Part shown: positions 15,328 to 21,900 of the stretch, in pieces
Layout of the letters: every line of letters begins with the position of its first letter
Numbering within the stretch: position 1 is the stretch's first letter
Source of the DNA: Methanobacteriota archaeon
Lineage (GTDB): Archaea; Thermoplasmatota; Poseidoniia; Poseidoniales; Poseidoniaceae
Direction of reading: 5' to 3'
Assembly: GCA_018666575.1 (NCBI GenBank)
Contig: JABIYX010000096.1
Location: 1-34,193, forward strand
DNA length: 34,193 nt
Translations under genes and position numbers: made by a program
The notes under the pieces: model-generated
Database searches by the model: none
Told to the model about the DNA's origin: nothing
What the model saw: only the letters and a program-made list of their open reading frames with translations

Positions 15328-16773
15328 TTAATCGTGTTTGATGCAAACATTGAGCGGTTCTGAGAAGAATCCAAGGCTCCATTGGCCACCTTCACGACCG
15401 ACACCGGAGTGTTTCACGCCACCGAATGGTGTTCGTAAATCTCGGTGCAGCCACGTATTGATCCAAATGATGCCAGTATCAATTTTTTGAGCAATTGAAT
15501 GGCCACGTTCTGTATCGCCTGTCCAAATTGAACCTGCTAAACCATAGTCGGTTGCGTTCGCCATTTCGATTGCTTCTTCATCTGATGAGAAACGATGAAT
15601 GGTCACAACTGGGCCAAAGATCTCTTCTCGAGCAGTTCTTGAAAGATGTGATAGTCCTGATATCAATGTTGGTCGGAGAAAGGCTCCTTCAGGAGTTGGG
15701 CCTGGAGAGCCAGTCATTGCCCTTGTCCCACCAGTAAGGATAGTTCCACCTTCTTGAATTGCCAAGTCGATGTAGGATTCGACCTTCTCCACATGAGGGA
15801 TGCTGATTAATGCGCCAACCTGCGTTTCAGGGTGATTCGGATCACCACATCGCATTGCTGAGACTTGAGCCACAAGGTGTTGTGTAAATTCATCTGCAAT
15901 TGATTCGTGGACGAGAATTCTTGAACCACAAAGGCAGACCTGTCCTGAATTAGTAAAACCTGCGCGAATTGCTCCTTGGACTGCTTGATTCATTTCAGCA
16001 TCATCAAGAATAATCGTTGCGTTTTTCCCACCCAATTCAAGTGATAATTTCTTGAACATTGGCGCCGCAGTCGATGCAACATGCCGTCCAGTAGCAGTTC
16101 CGCCAGTGAATGATATCGCTTTGATTCCTTCATGTTCGAGAATCTCTTGCCCCACTTCGGGACCGTATCCATTGACAATGTTGAGGACACCTTCAGGAAG
16201 GCCGATTTCTTGACAAACCTCTGCAAGAAGATGGGCTGTTAACGGTGTCAATTCACTTGGCTTTGCTATGATGACATTTCCCATGAGAAGAGCAGGCGCT
16301 ACTTTCCAGCTCAAGAGATAGAGAGGGAGATTCCATGGTGTAATCAAACCAACAATACCTACCGGTCGTCGATGGACAATATTTGTTGCATCATCCATCT
16401 CAAACACCATATCTTCTTGCTCTCGAGCAAAATCTGCAAAGAATCGGAAATTCTCCACTGAACGTTTCGCATCTACGCGTTGTGCAAGTGAAAGGGGTTT
16501 CCCTGTATCGAGAGACTCTCTTTTAGCAAGTTCATCACTTCGGTTTTCGAGAGCATCAGCGATAACATCGAGCCAATCTGCTCTGTCTTCAAGGGTAAGA
16601 CCGGCCCATTCATGCTGGGCCACACGTGCTGCTGCGACTGCACGATAGACATCGGATTGTTTGGAACGTGGAATTGTTCCGATCAGTTGACCCGTTGCTG
16701 GAGCAAGATTCTCGAGTGTTGAATTGTCATCAGCATCAACAAATACCCCACCGATGAAATTCTGAACATTCAT
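15328..16773 (-). CDS. amnC: Aldehyde dehydrogenase of the 2-aminomuconate/2-hydroxymuconate semialdehyde type (AmnC/ALDH8A1-like)
   Basis: NAD-dependent ALDH, 481 residues. Catalytic residues: Asn148 (TPWNLPLYLLSWK), Lys171 (IAKPSELT), Glu246 (LSLELGGKN) and nucleophile Cys280 (TNSGQVCLCGSR). Several segments are those of the ALDH8A1/AmnC/DmpC branch rather than general ALDHs: RSVENFRFFADFA, PWNLPLYLLSWKVAP, CLCGSRI, WLHRDLRTPFGGVKHSGVGREGG and the ending FSEPLNVCIKHD. The Arg in NFRFF and the Arg in WLHRDLR match those reported to hold the substrate carboxylate in aminomuconate-semialdehyde dehydrogenase. It would convert the AmnBA product to 2-aminomuconate, which the RidA domain could deaminate. 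Its ATG overlaps the upstream stop (ATGA). Confidence 0.88.
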   Translation of the reverse strand: MNVQNFIGGVFVDADDNSTLENLAPATGQLIGTIPRSKQSDVYRAVAAARVAQHEWAGLTLEDRADWLDVIADALENRSDELAKRESLDTGKPLSLAQRVDAKRSVENFRFFADFAREQEDMVFEMDDATNIVHRRPVGIVGLITPWNLPLYLLSWKVAPALLMGNVIIAKPSELTPLTAHLLAEVCQEIGLPEGVLNIVNGYGPEVGQEILEHEGIKAISFTGGTATGRHVASTAAPMFKKLSLELGGKNATIILDDAEMNQAVQGAIRAGFTNSGQVCLCGSRILVHESIADEFTQHLVAQVSAMRCGDPNHPETQVGALISIPHVEKVESYIDLAIQEGGTILTGGTRAMTGSPGPTPEGAFLRPTLISGLSHLSRTAREEIFGPVVTIHRFSSDEEAIEMANATDYGLAGSIWTGDTERGHSIAQKIDTGIIWINTWLHRDLRTPFGGVKHSGVGREGGQWSLGFFSEPLNVCIKHD

Positions 16774-17897
16774 CCTTTCACCTCTGGGTCGTATATCCAG
16801 CGGTCTTGGTCAGGGTCCCATTCATCCCAAGTCGGGATTGTTTCGAGAACTGAGTGATATTGTTCGGGAACAATCCCTGGAACGATGAATGCTTTTTGAC
16901 GGTGCAATGGGTATGGATTACGCAAATCGATTCCAAGAACTCCAAGAACAGCACGGGCCACATACCATGTTGCTTGAGCATTCCATCCGTGTGCAATCTT
17001 GACAACAATTCCAAGTCCTTTGGGATAATCAGGATGCTCAATAGCAAGACCGAGTAAGCCATCTGCCCCTTCCTTAGCGATCACAGTACCTTCACCAGCT
17101 TTGAGAATGGTTGAATCAAGACGATTGAATCCACCGACAAGATCTGGATGCCGTACCATTGCTTCCCAAATCCAATCTGAATCTTTATCTCGCACAAGAC
17201 CTGCGTAAATTTGGGCTAATTCAGCAACTGTGTTGGATACCGTTGGCAAACCGCAGCCATCTTTTGCAATACGCAATGGCGTCCAATCACTCCCGAGGAA
17301 GCGGCGAATTTGTTCCATGTATGCTTCAAAAACTGGATGATTTGGAAGTGTATATCCAGCACGGTTCCATCCTTTTTCTCGGCAACCTCGAAGAATAGCA
17401 GCATGCTCACCTGAGCAGGTGTGATACCATCGGCGAGGCCGTCGCACTTGACGGCCAAATTGAATCAGAGGGACATCCAAAGGAGTCAGCATGAGTGGCC
17501 ATTCAGATTCCGAAAGGAGAGATTGGGCAGCGGCTACGTGCTCTGTATCACCATTATGGCTGGCAACAGCAATCGCTTTTTGTTCCCAAGTGAAAGGTTT
17601 GAGTTCCTCAACAAAGGCTTTGAGCATGAATGGTTTCATCATTGAACGTCCATAACAAAGGACATTTCCACCGAAAGAATGGATGACTTCATCTCCGTGA
17701 GCCCAAGCTACTGCACCATGAATCGTTGTTTCTGAAACCCCATTGCGCCGATAGTCAACTAATGGTTCCCAATCAACATCCCTTCCAGTTGGGATTCCTT
17801 CAACCTGTTCACCGAGGGGTGAATTAGGAAACAATCCACTGCCTGGTTGCCCTGGTTTTACTGCGGAATGTGAATGATGTTGAATCCCCATATTCAT
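16770..17897 (-). CDS. Asparaginase II family protein (amidohydrolase-like)
   Basis: 375 residues, family PF06089-like. Recognisable segments in family order: a start like RRNGVSETTIHGAVAW, then GRSMMKPFMLKAFVEE, AIAVASHNGDTEHVAAA, YHTCSGEHAAILRGCREKGW, KDGCGLPTVSNTVAELAQ and GLGIVVKIAHGW. Some members hydrolyse asparagine, but most are uncharacterised. The first ~30 residues (MNMGIQHHSHS...) are an extra low-complexity leader. It overlaps by 4 nt both the LLM gene upstream and the ALDH gene downstream (ATGA at each end), so the three proteins are made together. In this context it may cleave an amide or remove ammonia from a pathway intermediate; that is inference. Confidence 0.85.
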   Translation of the reverse strand: MNMGIQHHSHSAVKPGQPGSGLFPNSPLGEQVEGIPTGRDVDWEPLVDYRRNGVSETTIHGAVAWAHGDEVIHSFGGNVLCYGRSMMKPFMLKAFVEELKPFTWEQKAIAVASHNGDTEHVAAAQSLLSESEWPLMLTPLDVPLIQFGRQVRRPRRWYHTCSGEHAAILRGCREKGWNRAGYTLPNHPVFEAYMEQIRRFLGSDWTPLRIAKDGCGLPTVSNTVAELAQIYAGLVRDKDSDWIWEAMVRHPDLVGGFNRLDSTILKAGEGTVIAKEGADGLLGLAIEHPDYPKGLGIVVKIAHGWNAQATWYVARAVLGVLGIDLRNPYPLHRQKAFIVPGIVPEQYHSVLETIPTWDEWDPDQDRWIYDPEVKG

Positions 17898-19123
17898 CCA
17901 TCCATGAGAAGTTCTTCAACTCGGGGCGCCACCTTTTCCATGTATGCACGCATGTTACGGCACACACGATCACTATCGTGATTGAAGAAGTCGAACCATG
18001 CCATGACTCGGTCTTGTGGATGAAAACGTTCGACCAACTGCTGAGCCACATCTTCGACATTTCCGATGAGCGCGTTTTGCGCAGCATTTTGCACCTTAGT
18101 CGGATCAATTGTTCCTTCAAGGGCATTCCAATAAGCGCTGAGAGACATCTCTGCTTCATGTTGTGCCGCCAATCGTTGCTCATCAGAAGTCAATCCTCCC
18201 TCATCATTGAGGAATACAAAACTGGTACGAGGCATATCCGAACGCTTCCATTCACCACCTTCTGCATGGAAGCATTCACGCATGCGATCATGCGTTGCAT
18301 CAATGACCTCAGGTTGGGTGATGGAGAGGTTAAACACACGTACTGGGAGATATTTATTGACAAATACTTGCGCTTTAGGATCATGTGTTCCAGCAACTAA
18401 TACCAATTGTTTACGATCGAATTCGTTGGGAACGATTCGAATATCTTCGAATACATATCTTCGATCGATAGCAATCGAATCATCTGATGAACCATGTGCG
18501 TTTTGCACCTTTTCCCAGTCCTCATCACTACGGAAGTTATCACGAGTAAGAACCGTTGAGCGAATGTCGTTGGAATGAATCACATCGCCTCTGAGTAGTC
18601 TGAGAAAGATTTCACTTGCTTCCAGGAAGATTTGACCACGCAAGGCTGGCCAAGCTGCTTCTTCGGTTGGAGTTCGTGGAACAATTCCATATGGCCGAGC
18701 CATGAACTCAAATCGGCCTGCTGAAAACCCAACATGAAGTTTTCTCGTATCGCCTTTAGCACCAAGGATTGTCAACGTATTGGCAATACGTTCGGCTTGG
18801 GCAATAGGCCCACCCGAAGCAAGAATTGAAACAACTGCACTACCGATCTCGATTGAACTGGTCTGTCCAAACGATTCCAATGCCAGTTGTGGGAAGTCCG
18901 TACAGAGTCCAACCTCGCCTTTCCAATGTGGAACAACAGGTTTGCTGTTTGATTTCTGGGTCTCAGTAGAGAGGTGAGCTTGCGCAATCCAGCCCACACC
19001 AAAGCCAAGTTCATCAGCGAGTTTGAGTTGTTGAAAGTAGTTTTTCAGCATCGTCTGCTCAGAAGGAATGTGCCCCTCATGGTCAGGAGTTTGACTTATG
19101 GAGAAGAAAATATCATGTTCCAT
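17894..19123 (-). CDS. LLM-class (bacterial luciferase-like) flavin-dependent monooxygenase
   Basis: 409 residues. Luciferase-like TIM barrel with LKLADELGFGVGWIAQAHLS near the N-terminus, IEIGSAVVSILASGGPIAQAERIANTLTIL, and LHVGFSAGRFEFMARPYG, all typical of the family that uses FMNH2 or F420H2. The length exceeds the usual 330-370, with an insertion at about 180-240. The track starts at a TTG at 19153; the ATG at 19123 (MEHDIFFSIS) matches the family N-terminus and is preceded by an AGGTGAG Shine-Dalgarno. First gene of the operon leading into the asparaginase-II, ALDH and PanB genes. It may introduce the hydroxyl that precedes ring opening, or act on another carbon-nitrogen or sulfur substrate; specificity cannot be read from sequence. 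Confidence 0.9.
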   Translation of the reverse strand: MEHDIFFSISQTPDHEGHIPSEQTMLKNYFQQLKLADELGFGVGWIAQAHLSTETQKSNSKPVVPHWKGEVGLCTDFPQLALESFGQTSSIEIGSAVVSILASGGPIAQAERIANTLTILGAKGDTRKLHVGFSAGRFEFMARPYGIVPRTPTEEAAWPALRGQIFLEASEIFLRLLRGDVIHSNDIRSTVLTRDNFRSDEDWEKVQNAHGSSDDSIAIDRRYVFEDIRIVPNEFDRKQLVLVAGTHDPKAQVFVNKYLPVRVFNLSITQPEVIDATHDRMRECFHAEGGEWKRSDMPRTSFVFLNDEGGLTSDEQRLAAQHEAEMSLSAYWNALEGTIDPTKVQNAAQNALIGNVEDVAQQLVERFHPQDRVMAWFDFFNHDSDRVCRNMRAYMEKVAPRVEELLMDG

Positions 19124-19127
19124 ACGT

Positions 19128-19134
19128 CTCACCT
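19128..19134 (-). promoter_or_regulatory. Shine-Dalgarno site of the LLM monooxygenase gene
   Basis: The minus strand reads AGGTGAG, ending 4 nt before the ATG at 19123. It matches the 16S anti-SD (ATCACCT) and decides the start in favour of 19123 over the upstream TTG. It implies that the message has a leader. Confidence 0.6.
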
Positions 19135-19183
19135 GTTCTTGCCACTGAATCAAAGGACATAACCCGTTCGACGCTCATCTGAC

Positions 19184-20005
19184 CTATTTCTCAATGTTCG
19201 TAAGAGCGTGTAACCGCTTCTTCAAGAGAGCAGGAGTTTCGATTCCAAGTTGCATAAACAAATGCATTGTATCTGAAAGAAGAAGAAGTGCATCATCAAA
19301 GCGAGTCTCTATTTCTGCAAGGTCAGCCAATCCCCAACTCGCAACAAGATGGCCTGCAGGATGTTCCATCGATTTGGCGATATCAAGACTCTCTTGATAC
19401 ATTTCAGAAGCGGTTGCAAGTTCGCCGAGGCTGGCTTGAGCATGCGCTACATCCGCCATTGCTTCCATCTGAAGAACATCATTTTGGTTGTTTACAGCAA
19501 GTTCTAGCCTTCGAGTATCATGAATAATAGCAGTCTCCCAATCCTCATTTGCTCGTGAGCAGCGAGAGAGTACGGCCAATCCGAAGATGATTCCTTCCTT
19601 ATCGTCTAATTTCTCTCTCAAGGTAAGTGAGCGGCGTACAGAGGTCTGTGCGCCATCAATGTCATCAATTGAAAGAAGCATGAGTGCGTGATGATGAAGA
19701 ACTCCAGCAGCAAGAGCATCACCGTTTTCAATTGATTCTGATTTGAACGCAAGTTCAGCCACATCATCGATTGAGCCTTGATTTCGCTTCAACATTTCAA
19801 AGCGTGCCCATCCTTTCTCGACATCGTCTTTCGCAACAACACCTGCATGTTCGACTAATCTCTCGAGGAGATCATAATCTCCTATGGATTCAACAAGCGG
19901 AAGAATTCCAAGTGCAAGGGAGGTGTTGATGGATTCCATGGCCCCTCCTTGGGTAAGCATTGAAACAATTTCTTGTGCTTGTTCGGGAGTGATCTCTTCT
20001 GCCAT
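19184..20005 (-). CDS. Tetratricopeptide-repeat (TPR) protein
   Basis: 273 residues, all helical, soluble, with no signal peptide. About four TPR-like helical pairs between residues 95 and 260, e.g. AAGVLHHHALMLLSIDDIDGAQTSVRRSLTL, AVLSRCSRANEDWETAIIHDTRRLEL, ADVAHAQASLGELATASEMYQESLDIAK and WGLADLAEIETRFDDALLLLSDTM. The acidic N-terminal part (MAEEITPEQAQEIVSML) is unrelated to known domains. Probably a scaffold for protein-protein contacts; partner unknown. It begins divergently from the DNase gene and ends 60 nt before the LLM gene on the same strand. Confidence 0.8.
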   Translation of the reverse strand: MAEEITPEQAQEIVSMLTQGGAMESINTSLALGILPLVESIGDYDLLERLVEHAGVVAKDDVEKGWARFEMLKRNQGSIDDVAELAFKSESIENGDALAAGVLHHHALMLLSIDDIDGAQTSVRRSLTLREKLDDKEGIIFGLAVLSRCSRANEDWETAIIHDTRRLELAVNNQNDVLQMEAMADVAHAQASLGELATASEMYQESLDIAKSMEHPAGHLVASWGLADLAEIETRFDDALLLLSDTMHLFMQLGIETPALLKKRLHALTNIEK

Positions 20006-20057
20006 GGTGTCGCCAGAATCATCCGCGTCAAGAACCTATGGATTCTGCTGATGAAGG

Positions 20058-20071
20058 GCTGTATATTGATA
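20058..20071 (+). promoter_or_regulatory. TATA-like element of the DNase I-like gene
   Basis: GCTGTATATTGATA is centred about 30 nt before the ATG at 20095, predicting a message with only a few leader bases. This supports 20095 over the ORF-track start at 20038, which lies upstream of the element. It may also serve the divergent TPR gene, since TATCAATATACAG on the minus strand is TATA-like. Confidence 0.45.
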
Positions 20072-20094
20072 ATGTAGAATTGTTTCCTCTTATT

Positions 20095-21057
20095 ATGGGT
20101 CGTTTCGATGGAGCACTTCAGGGGGTTATGTTAGTCACCCTATTGCTGCTGTTTCCAATCACAATCCAACTCTTGGTTCAACAAGATGAGAGCCCATTAT
20201 GGCGAACAGTCATCGTCGAAATCGAATCCGAACAAGAAGACAATGGAACAGACGCGCGTACTGAATCATTGTCCCGAGAAGATGTCGCCCGTATTGCAAC
20301 GTTCAACATCAAAGTATTCGGAGAAACAAAGATGGGGAAGGCAGAGGTTGTCGCAGAATTAGTCGAAATAGTTCATCGTTTCGACATGGTTGTTGTACAA
20401 GAAATCAAGGACATTGATTCAACTGTACCGTATGACTTTTTGGATGCCATCAACCAATACGGAAACGAAACCTACGCAATGGTTCTGAGTGAACGTTCTG
20501 GACTTCAAGAAGACGATAGTGGAAGTCAGGAACAATATGCATTTTATTATCGTGAGTCTGTCTTTGTTCCAATCGAATCATGGCTACACAATGATTCAGC
20601 GGATGATTCCTTCCAGCGTGAACCCTTCATTGCAAACTTTGGAATGATGAATCTCAACAACACCATCACTGAAAATATGACTTTTATCACAGTCCATACC
20701 AAGCCTGCTGAAGCAGTGAATGAAACCTCAGCGTTGCATGATGTTGTTGAAACATATTTGGAGAACCGTACGCAAGAGCACATTATTTTACTTGGAGATT
20801 TCAATGCAGACTGTAGTTATGCATCAACATATGAATTGAATCAACTTTCCCTACGCCAACCACAATACTTGTGGGTCGTACCAGATTCTGCAGACACTGC
20901 GTATTCCTCAAGCAGCCACTGTGCATATGATCGAGTTGTCATGACCGGGGATATCGATGGACGATTCTTTGGCCGCTGGGGTGTTGATAGGGATATGTCA
21001 GGTTCGAACGTTTCAGACCATTACCCCGTTTGGTTCGATTTAGACCGCATCGATTAA
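20095..21057 (+). CDS. Membrane-anchored DNase I-like endonuclease
   Basis: 320 residues from the ATG at 20095. One N-terminal TM anchor (VMLVTLLLLFPITIQLLV) is followed by an acidic linker and a domain strikingly like animal DNase I. Shared blocks are RIATFNIKVFGETKM, MVVVQEIKD, FQREPFIANF, GDFNADCSY, VPDSADT, HCAYDRVV and SDHYPV. In ORF numbering from 20038, the counterparts of bovine Asn7, Glu39, Glu78, His134, Asp168, Asn170, Asp212 and His252 are N90, E122, E152, H220, D254, N256, D298 and H328. The structural disulfide pair is kept (C259/C295); the second DNase I disulfide is absent. It should degrade extracellular DNA at the cell surface. galK follows after 12 nt. Confidence 0.9.
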   Translation: MGRFDGALQGVMLVTLLLLFPITIQLLVQQDESPLWRTVIVEIESEQEDNGTDARTESLSREDVARIATFNIKVFGETKMGKAEVVAELVEIVHRFDMVVVQEIKDIDSTVPYDFLDAINQYGNETYAMVLSERSGLQEDDSGSQEQYAFYYRESVFVPIESWLHNDSADDSFQREPFIANFGMMNLNNTITENMTFITVHTKPAEAVNETSALHDVVETYLENRTQEHIILLGDFNADCSYASTYELNQLSLRQPQYLWVVPDSADTAYSSSSHCAYDRVVMTGDIDGRFFGRWGVDRDMSGSNVSDHYPVWFDLDRID

Positions 21058-21069
21058 GGCGGTAGGAAA

Positions 21070-21900
21070 ATGCATCGAATTGCTTCAATTCCTGCACGTA
21101 TCAACATCATTGGTGAACATACAGATTACGCAGGAGGGCTCTCTTTTGCATTTGCAGCACCTCAACGCCTTACGTTGAAAGCAACAGCGATAAAAGAAGG
21201 ATTTGAAGGTGAAAGTACGGTTATTACTCTTTGGAAAGAGGCTAATGGATGGCCGGCTCAACTAACCGTAACAAGCGAGATTCCCATCGGAGCTGGAATG
21301 TCTTCTTCTGCTGCCCTGTGTTTGGCAATCGTTCTGTGCGTTAACAAAGACATTGATGCGTTCCAAGCATGTCGTGAAGCACAACGAATCGAACATGTCG
21401 TGCTCGGGACGAAGTGCGGCTTGCTCGACCAAATGGCAATGATGTATTCCAAACCAAACCATGCAGTCTTGATCGATTTCACAAACCATACAACCAACCT
21501 TTACCCTTTATCTGAATCACATGTGTTCAAACTTATTGATTCTGGAATTCATAGAAGATTGGGAGAAGTTGACTATCGGACATCTGCTGATGAACAGACC
21601 AAGAACATACATGTCGGTGAGGAGAATGAACGCGTTATGAATGCAATTGAAGCCTCTTCCGTTGAATTGGGATTGCTTCTCAATGCATCTCACGAATCAT
21701 TACGTACCATTGGAGTGAGTTTGGAAGAAGTAGATCAACAAGTTACGGCACTTCAGAACACGCCTGGAGTTCTCGGAGCACGGATGATGGGCGGTGGATT
21801 TGGAGGGATGATTCTCGTGCTTGTAGAACATGAGGAAATCTTACCGGAAGCAGCCCATGTGCAAGCATCAGAGGCTGGTTTTGTTCAGGAATTCTTCTAA
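21070..21900 (+). CDS. galK: Galactokinase-like GHMP sugar kinase (short form)
   Basis: 276 residues, against ~350-390 for typical GalK. All three GHMP motifs are intact: PARINIIGEHTDYAGG (sugar-binding N-terminus), PIGAGMSSSAAL (ATP P-loop) and GARMMGGGFGG. GLLDQMAMMYSKPNHAVLIDF carries the catalytic Asp of GalK. The missing length is mainly in the N-terminal and middle loops, so it may be a minimal galactokinase or a related C1-sugar kinase. The product would be galactose 1-phosphate. It follows the DNase gene by 12 nt with a GGCGGTAGG Shine-Dalgarno-like stretch. Its 3' end overlaps the 3' end of the opposing GH1-nucleotidyltransferase gene by 33 nt. Confidence 0.85.
   Translation: MHRIASIPARINIIGEHTDYAGGLSFAFAAPQRLTLKATAIKEGFEGESTVITLWKEANGWPAQLTVTSEIPIGAGMSSSAALCLAIVLCVNKDIDAFQACREAQRIEHVVLGTKCGLLDQMAMMYSKPNHAVLIDFTNHTTNLYPLSESHVFKLIDSGIHRRLGEVDYRTSADEQTKNIHVGEENERVMNAIEASSVELGLLLNASHESLRTIGVSLEEVDQQVTALQNTPGVLGARMMGGGFGGMILVLVEHEEILPEAAHVQASEAGFVQEFF

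Noticed and set aside
17870-18400. 176-residue plus-strand ORF
   Set aside because: Antisense to the LLM monooxygenase, with no domain or start signal.
11549-19123. Reading the cluster as a complete 2-aminophenol pathway to pyruvate and acetaldehyde
   Set aside because: Decarboxylase, hydratase and aldolase genes are not in the window; only the first steps can be supported.
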